Notes under the pieces: model-generated | What the model saw: only the letters and a program-made list of their open reading frames with translations | Databases searched by the model: none | Told to the model about the DNA's origin: nothing | Shown: positions 18,385 through 26,438 of the stretch, one piece after another | Layout of the letters: every line of letters begins with the position of its first letter | Position numbering within the stretch: the first letter of the stretch is position 1 | Position numbers and translations under genes: made by a program | Origin: Pirellulaceae bacterium | GTDB taxonomy: Bacteria > Planctomycetota > Planctomycetia > Pirellulales > Pirellulaceae | Direction of reading: 5' to 3' | Assembly: GCA_018402565.1 (NCBI GenBank) | Contig: JAGYIQ010000005.1 | Location: 124,001 to 188,000, forward strand | Length of the DNA: 64,000 nt

Positions 18385-19350
18385 GCCGCCCGGTCCCCGA
18401 TTCAAGCGGAGCGGCGCAAGCCGCCCGGTCCGTGGATTCAAGCGGAGCGGCGCAAGCCGCCCGGTCCGTGGATTCAAGCGAAACGGCGCAAGCCGCCCGG
18501 TCCCCGGCTCGCGTGAATGATCGGGCATGACACCGAAGATGCGGCCGTCGTTTCGCCGGCGATGGTATCGAGTGTGGAGCGAACGCCGGACCGACACCGA
18601 GCGGCTCGCGCCGCTCCGCTTAAATGGATCGACACCGGGCGGCTTGCAAGCGGAGCGGCGCAAGCCGCCCGGTCCGTGGATTCAAGCGGAGCGGCGCAAG
18701 CCGCCCGGTCCCCGGCTCGCGTGAATGATCGGGCATGACGCCGAAGATGCGGCCGTCGTTTCGCCGGCGATGGTATCAAGTGTGGAGCGAATGCCGGACC
18801 GATACCGGGCGGCTCGCGCCGCTCCGCTTAAATGGACCGACACCGGGCGGCTTGCGCCGCTCCGCTTAAATGGACCGACACCGGGCGGCTTGCAAGCGGA
18901 GCGGCGCAAGCCGCCCGGTCCCCGTTTCAAGCGGAGCGGCGCAAGCCGCCCGGTCCGTGGCTCACGTGAATGATCGGGCATGACACCGAAGATGCGGCCG
19001 TCGTTTCGCCGGCGATGGTATCAAGTGTGGAGCGAATGCCGGACCGACACCGGGCGGCTTGCGTGAATGATCGGGCATGACGCCGAAGATGCGGCCGTCG
19101 TTTCGCCGGCGATGGTATCAAGTGTGGAGCGAACTCCGGATCGACACCGGGCGGCTTGCGCCGCTCCGCTTAAATGGACCGACACCGGGCGGCTCGCGCC
19201 GCTCCGCTAAAATGGACCGACACCGGGCGGCTTGCGCCGCTCCGCTTGAATGGACCGACACCGGGCGGCTCGCGCCGCTCCGCTTAAATGGACCGACACC
19301 GGGCGGCTCGCGCCGCTCCGCTTAAATGGATCAACACCGGGCGGCTTGCA
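18385..19350. repeat. REP-like hairpin array, right arm
   Basis: Continuation of the array right after the transposase stop codon. It has the same GGAG-hairpin units (forward from 18385 to 18500, then mixed) and four more ~75-bp modules at about 18513, 18721, 18966 and 19063. From 19147 to 19345 the units are all in the reverse orientation, six in a row about 37 bp apart. Both arms together hold about 40 hairpin units and eight modules by eye. Confidence 0.85.
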
Positions 19351-19392
19351 ATCAGGGCCTTGCTTGCAAAATTGTTTTGGAAACCGGGTCAC

Positions 19393-19521
19393 TTATGGCT
19401 GGGACAGCCAGTAGTACAGCACAACCACAAATCCAAAAACAATCAACAGCATAGGGTAGGTCCCACAGACCACACCAAACACAAGGCTTGGATACCTCTT
19501 CCCAAAAAAGCCACGTTCCAT
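19393..19521 (-). CDS. Small membrane protein (42 aa)
   Basis: A short frame from ATG 19521 to TAA 19393: MERGFFGKRYPSLVF, then one hydrophobic helix (PMLLIVFGFVVVLYYW) and the end LSQP. An AGGAG (complement of 19529-19533) lies 7 bases upstream of the start, which together with the clean helix supports translation. Family unknown. It is upstream of nothing obvious; downstream lies the edge of the REP-like array. Confidence 0.55.
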   Translation of the reverse strand: MERGFFGKRYPSLVFGVVCGTYPMLLIVFGFVVVLYYWLSQP

Positions 19522-19644
19522 CTCAAATCTCCTGATCTACTTCTTACAAACACCACGTGGGCTCGTTCGTTTCTCCAAACAAACACACAGAACTGCCTCC
19601 CAAATCAGAAAACTCGCAAAAAACGGCCACCGCCAGTCTCGATG

Positions 19645-19659
19645 GTGACAAAGCACTAG
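19645..19659. repeat. End fragment of the 145-bp CTAG element
   Basis: GTGACAAAGCACTAG matches one terminus of the 145-bp element exactly; the rest is missing. The CTAG contains the stop codon of the copper-binding protein gene that ends at 19656. Confidence 0.6.
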
Positions 19660-20099
19660 ACCATCTTGCGGCAAGCGGCAGCGCATTCACGGCATTGCTC
19701 CGCGCAGGCGGCCATCTGAGCATCGGACTTGAGCTTGTCGCATTCGGCCGCGCAGGCATCGCAGGCTTGGGCGTTGGCTTCACAGGCCACAGACATCAAA
19801 GTGGAAGCCCGCGCAATTATCTTGGCGCTCAGCCCACAGAAATCCTGACAACTCGCCAACAGAGCGGCACAGGCGGCATGTGTTGCATGCCCCTTGGCCA
19901 AGTGACTCAAGCAGTAGTTGAGCGTCGCATTGCAGGTCGCCTCACAACGCTGGCAAGTTTCCAAACAATCCTGCTGCAGCTTGTCCAACGCCGTACCCGG
20001 TTTTGCTGCCACACCGACCTCTTGCCCCGACAAAAACGGTGCCGCAACACTGGCCAGAGCCGCCGCACTCGCGGATGCCAATAGGTGCCTTCGATTCAT
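19656..20099 (-). CDS. Four-helix-bundle copper-binding protein (Csp1-like)
   Basis: 147 aa from ATG 20099. The N-terminus MNRRHLLASASAAALA has a twin-arginine type signal, so folded export is likely. The mature part is alpha-helical with about 16 Cys, mostly as CxxxC along helices (CLETCQRCEATC, CDACAAEC, CAEQCRECAAAC). This is the pattern of the DUF326/Csp family, in which many Cys line a four-helix bundle and store Cu(I). An in-frame start 12 codons earlier is unlikely because it would precede the signal. The stop TAG lies within a CTAG left by the 145-bp element. No copper transporter is adjacent. Confidence 0.85.
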   Translation of the reverse strand: MNRRHLLASASAAALASVAAPFLSGQEVGVAAKPGTALDKLQQDCLETCQRCEATCNATLNYCLSHLAKGHATHAACAALLASCQDFCGLSAKIIARASTLMSVACEANAQACDACAAECDKLKSDAQMAACAEQCRECAAACRKMV

Positions 20100-20375
20100 C
20101 ACTCGTCTCCTTCGCTTGATTGAATACCCTCGCAACTGCGAGGCAAGCCGTTCCCACCTCCAACATCAAGAGGCGACGTGGAACGTCCATAAGATTATTC
20201 GCTCAGAGCTAGACGACCAGTATCAGGCGTTCTCTGCTTGCTGCTTGGTGACTTCTGCTAGTGCTGAGATAAAGCAAGAATCCACGGTTGGCCAAACCGA
20301 GTCAGCCGATTTCAGAAGGACAAAAACGGGCGCCACACATGTCAGTGCAGCGGCCCGTTCCCCAGGCTGATATTA

Positions 20376-20520
20376 CTAGTGCTTTGTCACAATTTAATTT
20401 TGGGATCGGTGTGGCAAAGGGGTCAGGCGTCAATTGCCGGAACGGCCCTGCGGGTGCTGCGCACAATTGACGCCTGACCCCTTTGCCACACCCCAAGTAC
20501 TGGCTGTGACAAAGCACTAG
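20376..20520. mobile_element. 145-bp CTAG MITE-like element, copy 1
   Basis: Begins CTAGTGCTTTGTCACA and ends with its complement. The whole element is a long imperfect palindrome with inner arms GTGTGGCAAAGGGGTCAGGC and its complement around a GC-rich centre. It carries no gene. It lies in reverse orientation relative to copies at 24332, 27117 and 31621. Confidence 0.85.
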
Positions 20521-20523
20521 TGA

Positions 20524-20787
20524 TTAGCGCCAAGTGTCCGGTAGCCACATACGAACCAGGTAGGAAGGGGCCGGAAAGATCTCGAACCGACCCAACCAAG
20601 TTGTTTCAATCGCCACGCTGATGCCATACTCAGCCAAAAAACGTGTCAACGGATGAATCACGGACGGCGGAATTTGGCGTAGCAGTACAAGCGTTCTCCA
20701 GTGAGTAACTCGGAGCACCAAACGGTTCTGCTCCGCCACCAAACTCAGGGGCACACCATTGACTACCGCCGCGATTCGGCCGTCCAT
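20524..20787 (-). CDS. Hypothetical protein (87 aa), second gene of a tight pair
   Basis: Start MDGRIAAVVNG at 20787, two bases after the stop codon of the upstream gene, so the two are almost certainly co-translated. It is predicted to be a mixed alpha/beta cytoplasmic protein with no signal, rich in Arg and aromatic residues. The family is not recognised and the gene ends 3 bp from the 145-bp element. Confidence 0.6.
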   Translation of the reverse strand: MDGRIAAVVNGVPLSLVAEQNRLVLRVTHWRTLVLLRQIPPSVIHPLTRFLAEYGISVAIETTWLGRFEIFPAPSYLVRMWLPDTWR

Positions 20788-20789
20788 GA

Positions 20790-20999
20790 CTAGTTTGGGC
20801 CCTGGCCTGCGTCGCCTGTGCTGATTTTCAACTTGCCGCGCAGAAACCACTCGGCATGTTCAGCCTGTGGACCGGTGCCACTGGGCACTTTAACAGTCAG
20901 ATCAATGAACTCGTACGTGATCGCCGCGTTCTTGCCGGTCAGTCGTTCGTACAAGCCGATCGCGAGGTCGGGCCAATTGGTAGTGTGCTCGTTTGACAT
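20790..20999 (-). CDS. Small acidic hypothetical protein (69 aa), first gene of a tight pair
   Basis: Start MSNEHTTNWPDLAIGLYERL at 20999. One N-terminal amphipathic helix is followed by beta strands (ITYEFIDLTVKVPS) and a Lys/Gly-rich end. It has the feel of a conserved planctomycete protein with a YDRLTG-like segment, but I cannot name it. The next gene starts two bases after its stop. Confidence 0.6.
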   Translation of the reverse strand: MSNEHTTNWPDLAIGLYERLTGKNAAITYEFIDLTVKVPSGTGPQAEHAEWFLRGKLKISTGDAGQGPN

Positions 21000-21207
21000 T
21001 GACTTAATCCGATAGCTGGTGTGGGAGGATACGATTGAAACTTGCGTAAGCTCGATGCCCTCCGCAGAATGCAGAGCGCAGCGCGTCTTTACACACCCGC
21101 AACCCCTGCCGTTTGGTAACCCTAAGCCACTCGGCACAGAACAAAAATGCAGCGAGGGACCAACACCTTGGCTCCTCGCTGCGTGTCGATATTAGAAATT
21201 CGAGCGA

Positions 21208-21400
21208 CTACCGCCCGCTCGTTTCGATTTCAAACTTCTGGAATTCGAAACTCCCCGCACCTACGGTGGCCACCCCAACCGCACCCACGCCCACGCCGAT
21301 CCGATCATTGCTGAGTGAGAGCACGTTTTGGCCATTCAGCGAAACCTGCACTTCCATTCCATTCCAACCAGGCTCAACTCGTTGGTCCGACTGCTGTCGG
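21208..21400 (-). pseudogene. Orphan C-terminus of an exported beta-sandwich protein
   Basis: A frame ending at TAG 21208-21210 reads EPGWNGMEVQVSLNGQNVLS, followed by GVGAVGVATVGAGSFEFQKFEI. This resembles the last strands of DUF1080/laminin-G-like planctomycete proteins. No start codon or upstream domain is present, and the frame runs back into the terminator hairpin of the next gene. Probably a remnant. Confidence 0.4.
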
Positions 21401-21430
21401 CGGATGTGGCGACCGCCCAGAACGCCAAAA

Positions 21431-21473
21431 GCCGCAGGGCCGGCAGATCTCCTCGATCCGTCCGGCCTGCGGC
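21431..21473 (-). terminator. Intrinsic terminator of the 21510-22298 gene
   Basis: GCCGCAGGCCGG and CCGGCCCTGCGGC (one bulge) form a 12-13-bp stem around an 18-base loop, about 40 bases after the stop. A short TTTT follows on the minus strand. Confidence 0.65.
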
Positions 21474-21509
21474 TGTTGCCTGTAGGGGCAAGTTTTTCGG
21501 TGCGAGGGT

Positions 21510-22298
21510 TTAGAGCCGGACGAAGACGTTGACGTTGCCCTCCACGATCAGTTGGAACTGGTTTGGGTTGTCGAACTTGATTTCGCCGGTCAGCGTATCA
21601 CCCGTGCTGTCTTCCATGGTCAGCTGCGTGGCGTCCAACTTGAAGCTACCTTTGGTCACGTTCTGGTCCACGGTCAGCTCGAAACGATTCGAGGGTTGGA
21701 GTTCAAGGGTCATGCCATTGGTTTGCGATTCCCACTTGCCGATGTGCTTGGGTTCGTCTGCAGCCCACAACTCTGGGTTCCACAGCTTCTCGGTATTGGC
21801 GGCAAATTCACCCATAACGATCAGGTGGTCGATGTAAAACTCGGAGGTGATCTTCCCATGAACCTGGATACAACCATGGAGGGTGATCATGCGGGCCTCT
21901 TCATCGTACGAGAAGAAGAAATCGCCCGCATCGCCGGAAGCAGCCAACAGCTTCATCATCCGTTCTGCCATAACCTCCGCTGGGGTATCCGCCGGAACCT
22001 GCGCCAAGCGGAAGGCGTTCCAGATGAACTTTCCGCTGGCAGTTCTGACCGCGACAGTCGGTAGGACAAACCCGGAAGATTTGACTTCGAAGGCGAACGC
22101 TCGCTCGTTAATCTCGCGGAATTTTTCCTTCGGAACCGACTCTAGAATGGTCTTAAACTCCTCGAGTGTGGTGATCGACGACTCTTTTACAGGCGCCCCA
22201 CCGGTCAAAGACTTTAAGTCACCAAATGCCAAAACTTGATTGGCCGACAAAATTCCGAGGATCAGAGCCAGGGTCAGGGTCAGTTGCTTGCGAAACAT
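21510..22298 (-). CDS. Exported protein with YbjN-like and C-terminal beta domains
   Basis: 262 aa from ATG 22298 (GGAG 8 bases upstream); earlier in-frame codons lie in the leader. Signal peptide MFRKQLTLTLALILG...VLAFGD. The middle (EVKSSGFVLPTVAVRT, FFFSYDEEARMITLHG) has the alternating pattern of YbjN or type-III-chaperone-like folds. The last 70 residues (GKWESQTNGMTLELQPSNRF to LTGEIKFDNPNQFQLIVEGN) look like a small lipocalin-like beta barrel. Role unknown. It is divergent from the protease gene, with about 300 bp of shared upstream region. Confidence 0.7.
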   Translation of the reverse strand: MFRKQLTLTLALILGILSANQVLAFGDLKSLTGGAPVKESSITTLEEFKTILESVPKEKFREINERAFAFEVKSSGFVLPTVAVRTASGKFIWNAFRLAQVPADTPAEVMAERMMKLLAASGDAGDFFFSYDEEARMITLHGCIQVHGKITSEFYIDHLIVMGEFAANTEKLWNPELWAADEPKHIGKWESQTNGMTLELQPSNRFELTVDQNVTKGSFKLDATQLTMEDSTGDTLTGEIKFDNPNQFQLIVEGNVNVFVRL

Positions 22299-22594
22299 GT
22301 TTGGGTCTCCAGATGCGTTTTTTGGGGGGACTTGGTTCTTGGCGGCCGGGTGTTTCCGACCTCGCAACCAATACCGACCAGTCGACGTCCTGTGACAGCG
22401 ACACGAAAAAAATTTCGGGGCGGATTGCACCTCTAAAAATGGTCCCTTTATGAGGGGCGCGCGAGGCTGCCGCCGAAAAGTGCCCCGACCGGCCCCCTCG
22501 ACCCCATCCCGGCACAAAGCGCGTCACAGATACCCGCTTGGCCGGTATCGGTCAGGTAGTCACCAGGCCCCCTTTAATTGCAGGAACCCGAACC

Positions 22595-23434
22595 ATGCGA
22601 AGCACCCTTGCCCCCCTGTTTGTCCTGATCGTTGCCTTGACCTGCGGCGTTCCTGTTAGCCAGCCGCTCGTCCATGGCGATGAACACGTCTATGCCGCTG
22701 CCGTTCGCTCCACCGTGCTGGTCACCACTTCCGAAGCGTCTGGTTCTGGGGTGTTGGTAGATCAAGAGCGTCGGTGGATTGTGACCAACCAACACGTGGT
22801 CGACGGACACAAAGAAGTGAAAGTCTTTTTCCCCGTAGAAAACAATGGCGTGATTGAAAGCGAGCTGCAATACTACCACGCCAATCGTAGTCGGTTGGAG
22901 ATTGCCGGCCGAGTGATCGCGGTTTGTACCCGACGCGACTTGGCCTTGATTGAATTGGCCACGGTGCCCAACGAAGTACCCGCCATTCCCTTCGGGGATT
23001 CGGCCAAGCCCGGTCAGTTGTTGCATTCGATCGGAAATCCGTCCGCCAGCGACGCGCTGTGGGTGTATACAAACGGTCATGTACGAGCAAACTACTTCAA
23101 GACCGTCAACGAACGTCGGATGCAGGTGGTGGAAACGTCCGCTCCGATCAATCCGGGTGACAGTGGTGGGCCGATCCTAAATAGCCAGGGTCAATTGGTC
23201 GGTATCAGCCAATCATTCAACAGAGAGGGCCGATTGGTAAGCAACGGCGTGGACATCTGTGAAGTGATTTGGTTTATCAACAAGCAGCGTCGGCAGAGTT
23301 CTAGCGAAACCAACATCAGCATCAACGAGCCCGCTGACCCCACCACCAAACGGGGCACCAACGCAACCACCAACAAGACCGCGGGCGGTTCCCAGCCTAG
23401 CTTGATGCGAGGCTTATTGGCGGGGGCCAAATGA
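22595..23434 (+). CDS. Exported trypsin-like serine protease (HtrA/S1C type, no PDZ)
   Basis: 279 aa from ATG 22595 (AGGA about 9 bases upstream). A signal peptide of about 28 residues (MRSTLAPLFVLIVALTCG) is followed by a chymotrypsin-fold domain. The triad is visible as His in WIVTNQHVV, Asp in RRDLALIEL and Ser in NPGDSGGPI, and SGSGVLVD precedes the first. The C-terminal 50 residues are low-complexity Thr/Asn/Ser and there is no PDZ domain. Likely a periplasmic housekeeping or stress protease; the natural substrate cannot be inferred. Confidence 0.9.
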   Translation: MRSTLAPLFVLIVALTCGVPVSQPLVHGDEHVYAAAVRSTVLVTTSEASGSGVLVDQERRWIVTNQHVVDGHKEVKVFFPVENNGVIESELQYYHANRSRLEIAGRVIAVCTRRDLALIELATVPNEVPAIPFGDSAKPGQLLHSIGNPSASDALWVYTNGHVRANYFKTVNERRMQVVETSAPINPGDSGGPILNSQGQLVGISQSFNREGRLVSNGVDICEVIWFINKQRRQSSSETNISINEPADPTTKRGTNATTNKTAGGSQPSLMRGLLAGAK

Positions 23435-23505
23435 CCAAGATTCGAATTAGCAGCCGATCGGCGACTTGGGTCGATCGCTCGGTTCGGCCATTTCGAAGGG
23501 CGGAT

Positions 23506-24153
23506 TTACAGCGATAATGTACCTCGGATCAAGCCACAAACAACAAGGTACCCGTTAAGCGTTCCGATTGTCAGGCCAGCTATTTGTGATATGTGATTCT
23601 TTCGCTTGGCGATCGCAATAATACCCGCCATCAAAATAACGGTTGGACCGATGTCTCCCCACGGGATCAATGGGTATACGTAGGCGGAATTGAAAAATGG
23701 CCATAACGGTTGAACCGCCCAGTCAGACAGACCGCTACCCCCAGAGACAACCATATCACATGGCAAATGCAAAAGCTGGGCACACATTCCAATCAACGCA
23801 AACACAAGACCACCCATAAACCAATCCGTCTCTTTCTTCTCATGCTGGGCGACGACCATTGCCGCCTGAGGCAAAACGCTTTGCAGCCTATTTGCGCCTC
23901 GACCTATCCAATCCCAACGAATCTGCATGAATCCAATAAGCACCGATGTGAGAATAATGGACAATAGACAGTGCCCCCAAACTCGGTGCCCACTTTCGAA
24001 TCGTTGCATGTCAAATAGCATTGGAATTCCATCCCAATCGGGAATGTTGGACGCGATACCCGCCATAGCAACTCCACGCCAACCAACGTAGCGGTGAATC
24101 CCCGTGGCGAATGCGAAGTGAATTCCGACCAAGGTATGCTCAGGAGAGGTCAT
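23506..24153 (-). CDS. Membrane-bound metal-dependent hydrolase (DUF457/YdjM type)
   Basis: 215 aa, starting MTSPEHTLVGIHFAF. Conserved features of the DUF457 family are SPEHTLVG near the N-terminus, NIPDWDGIP and GHRVWGHCLL (His/Asp metal-type residues), and four to five membrane helices (e.g. LLSIILTSVLIGFMQI, GLVFALIGMCAQLLHL). Biochemical function in this family is poorly established. It begins 6 bases after the stop of a truncated upstream gene, so it was the second gene of a unit now cut by a 145-bp element. Confidence 0.85.
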   Translation of the reverse strand: MTSPEHTLVGIHFAFATGIHRYVGWRGVAMAGIASNIPDWDGIPMLFDMQRFESGHRVWGHCLLSIILTSVLIGFMQIRWDWIGRGANRLQSVLPQAAMVVAQHEKKETDWFMGGLVFALIGMCAQLLHLPCDMVVSGGSGLSDWAVQPLWPFFNSAYVYPLIPWGDIGPTVILMAGIIAIAKRKNHISQIAGLTIGTLNGYLVVCGLIRGTLSL

Positions 24154-24159
24154 GGATGT

Positions 24160-24331
24160 TCATCGCGAAGTAGGTAGCATGTATTTCCACACGTAACGAC
24201 GCCCATCACGCGATGGCGGGATTTGACAATGGTTACAGAAAACGCTGGCCACCGCCAGAAGCTTCCAGATTATTCCGGGAATATACCCGATACACAGACC
24301 GGCAAGAACGAGCGACAGCAGCAATACGAAA
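24160..24331 (-). pseudogene. Membrane protein gene truncated by the 145-bp element
   Basis: A frame of 56 codons reads FVLLLSLVLAGLCIGYIPGI then WKLLAVASVFCNHCQIPPSR and ends at TGA 24160-24162. It begins exactly at the end of the element (24332-24476), inside which the frame is closed by TGA. The element seems to have removed the promoter, start and N-terminus. A hydrophobic helix followed by a Cys pair (CNHC) remains. Confidence 0.55.
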
Positions 24332-24476
24332 CTAGTGCTTTGTCACAGCCAGAACTTGGGGTGTGGCAAAGGGGTCAGGCGTCAATTGTGCGCAGCACCC
24401 GCAGGGCCGTTCCGGCAATTGACGCCTGAACCCTTTGCCACACCGATCCCAAAATTAAATTGTGACAAAGCACTAG
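24332..24476. mobile_element. 145-bp CTAG MITE-like element, copy 2
   Basis: Full-length, CTAG at both ends, same orientation as copies 3 and 4. It interrupts the reading frames on both sides: the membrane protein remnant at 24160-24331 and the small repeated gene at 24477-24668. Confidence 0.85.
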
Positions 24477-24668
24477 CCCCTGGCCCAACCGCCGCCAACA
24501 TTTGTCATTTTGTCCCAATGCCTCGATAAAGTCAATCTTGGTCCGGGCCGCATAACAAAAGGGACCGTGGAGACTTGAGGGATCCAGACGCATAACAGTA
24601 GTGCTGATCCGGCCGCCGCCAATCAATATTGACTTCAGGAACGACGCGATTGGCGGCTCAGCGTCCAA
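24477..24668 (-). CDS. Small repeated protein, C-terminus replaced by the 145-bp element
   Basis: The frame reads MDAEPPIASFLKSILIGGG... and KIDFIEALGQNDKCWRRLG, and then runs into the 145-bp element. A paralogue at 26129-26362 shares about half its residues over 60 positions and ends normally right after this block. The nucleotide sequences also align without gaps, so a divergent duplication is certain. Whether either is translated is open. Confidence 0.4.
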
Positions 24669-24675
24669 CGCTTAG

Positions 24676-25308
24676 TTATGTGACGTTTTCAACGCCGCCG
24701 ACATCGCAGTGCACAAACATCTGGACTTTGAAGCGTGTGCATGACGCGTATTTGAATCCCGCGATAATCGAGTCCGAAATGATCATATCCGTAAAATCGC
24801 AGCCCATAAACTGGCAAGCACGCAAGTAGGTCCGTTGCCAATTGGCAGACGAAAATGAGCAATTGCGAAACGAGCAACGTCGAAAGCCGTATTCGTTGAG
24901 TCCACCCGCAAAGGTCGAGGCGTCGAAGATGCATTCGATGAACTCGCAATCGGTCGCATTGAGCCGCAAGCGGGATTTGGCGAAATCAGCGCGAAGGAAT
25001 GTTGATTTGTAGAAGGAACTGGCTTGATCGAATTGGAATTCGCGGCAAATCAAGTCGACAATGTGGCTATTATGAGCAATCAAAGCGCCATCGCCGAACG
25101 AGAGGTCAAGGCCGCGACTTTCAACCTCGTGGAATTTGAACCAGCCCAAGGGACCGTCAAGTCCCAGTTTCGGCACGCCCCGCAAGTCAACATTCTGAAG
25201 TTGCGTCTGTTGCGGAACGTCGTTTTTAGGAAACGCGAGCGCGGCGACAAAGTCATCGTGCTTCCATCGCTGCTTCAGTTCGCGTTTTGATGCTGCCATT
25301 AGTCGCAT
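24676..25308 (-). CDS. Pentapeptide-repeat-like protein
   Basis: 210 aa. From about residue 70 onward the protein follows the A(D/N)LxF rhythm loosely: STFLRADFAKSRLRL, CEFIECIFDASTF, CSFRNCSFSSANW, CQFMGCDFTDMII. This predicts a right-handed quadrilateral beta-helix of about six coils. The N-terminal 70 residues are a separate helical segment (ASKRELKQRWKHDD). An alternative start lies three codons in. No partner gene suggests a target; such proteins range from gyrase protection to unknown scaffolds. Confidence 0.75.
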   Translation of the reverse strand: MRLMAASKRELKQRWKHDDFVAALAFPKNDVPQQTQLQNVDLRGVPKLGLDGPLGWFKFHEVESRGLDLSFGDGALIAHNSHIVDLICREFQFDQASSFYKSTFLRADFAKSRLRLNATDCEFIECIFDASTFAGGLNEYGFRRCSFRNCSFSSANWQRTYLRACQFMGCDFTDMIISDSIIAGFKYASCTRFKVQMFVHCDVGGVENVT

Positions 25309-25500
25309 ACGATTGGCGATCAGCGAGCGAAAATGGCGCGAGTGATCTTGATGCTTGAAAAAAACGGAACGCCATTTCCGCTCCGATGAATCGCTGAGTT
25401 CGTCCTATTTTTCGCGATGTTGATACGATCGCCTTCTTCAGGGACGCGAGACCCATTGTATGGTGTCGGAGTGGAAAGTTACAGTGGCATTGTTCCTACG

Positions 25501-25965
25501 TTATACCTTGGCATCCCTGGCTGTCCGAATTTGCGATATCAGTTGCTCTGTGAAGGAATCAAAACGAGTGGCGTCAGGACCGCTTTTGCAGTAGGACACA
25601 AAGTGTCCGTCAAGGTCGGATGGGAACCATGTCCATGTCTCGGAGCGGTTTTTTATTGCGAACAAAACCAATCCCAATCCCCCTGCCGCAAGAATGAAGG
25701 CCCACGGCCTTGTCATGTTAGTCCCTTCGTTATCAATCTGGCCCCAGAGACCGCAAATAAGTCCCGAAGATCCCATCAACAGACACCACCAAAACAGTTT
25801 GGTTATCCGAGTTGAACGAGTCGCGTACGGCTGTATTCGATCAAGCGGAGTTTCTCGTTCCCAGACACTTCCGCAATGGTGCATCTTGGAAATCACTGAT
25901 TTCTCTGTGAGCAAAATCGACCCGTACGAGTCTATCGTTCTGAATCGGTATTCCATATTGGACAT
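25501..25965 (-). CDS. Two-helix membrane protein with cytoplasmic N- and C-domains
   Basis: 154 aa from ATG 25965 (MSNMEYRFRTIDSYGSIL). The N-terminal 60 residues are soluble, with aromatic and charged positions. Two close helices follow (KLFWWCLLMGSSGLICGLWG and PWAFILAAGGLGLVLFAI), then a soluble tail with SYCKSGPDATRFDSFTEQLI. The arrangement is that of bacterial PH-domain-like proteins with a hairpin anchor. Family assignment is tentative. Frames extending further upstream overlap the small repeated gene antisense and are not favoured. Confidence 0.6.
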   Translation of the reverse strand: MSNMEYRFRTIDSYGSILLTEKSVISKMHHCGSVWERETPLDRIQPYATRSTRITKLFWWCLLMGSSGLICGLWGQIDNEGTNMTRPWAFILAAGGLGLVLFAIKNRSETWTWFPSDLDGHFVSYCKSGPDATRFDSFTEQLISQIRTARDAKV

Positions 25966-26128
25966 GACTAATTCCAGCCGACGGCACAAGGGACAAACGA
26001 CCGCCATCACCGGGTGGCTGAAGGTGAAGCAGGGGGGAGGGGGACAGGAAACACGCCGACGGCAAATCCGCGGGCATGCGGTGATTAGGCGATTCGCCGC
26101 GTGGCCCACGAAGAGTCCATGCCAGACC

Positions 26129-26362
26129 TCACCCCAGGCCCAAGGGCCGCCGACATGTGTCATTTTGCCCCAAGGCCACGGCAAAGTCAATCTTGATCCC
26201 GACTGCAGAACACAAGGGGACCTCGATTCGTGAGGTATCTAGGAGCATAACTTCAGCCGTCACCGGCCCGCCGGAGAAAATCGCTCCATTGGGAAACCTC
26301 GCGACAGGAGACTCTGTGTGCACGGCATTGTTATCCGAGATTTTGTTTTGAGGTGTGTGCAC
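26129..26362 (-). CDS. Small repeated protein, intact paralogue
   Basis: 77 aa with VARFPNGAIFSGGPVTAEVM, SRIEVPLCSAVGIKIDFAVA and LGQNDTCRRPLGLG before the stop. Paralogue of 24477-24668. No signal or membrane segment. The protein-level conservation of the KIDF..ALGQND.C block hints at coding, but the start and expression are unproven. Confidence 0.4.
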   Translation of the reverse strand: MHTPQNKISDNNAVHTESPVARFPNGAIFSGGPVTAEVMLLDTSRIEVPLCSAVGIKIDFAVALGQNDTCRRPLGLG

Positions 26363-26438
26363 CCCATGCTTCTTCGAGATCAGCTATTGCACAATCTGGG
26401 GGTGTCCCCAACATAAGGTTTGGTCCGTTGAGCGACCA

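Noticed and set aside
16612..19325. Several 60-170-codon frames with RAACAAPL- or GRLAPLRL-like protein repeats
   Set aside because: They arise from translating the GC-rich repeat units in different frames; copies are frameshifted relative to each other, and no start context is present.
16689..19350. CRISPR array
   Set aside because: The units occur in both orientations, are not separated by unique equal-length spacers, and no cas genes are present. The RAYT-associated REP interpretation fits better.
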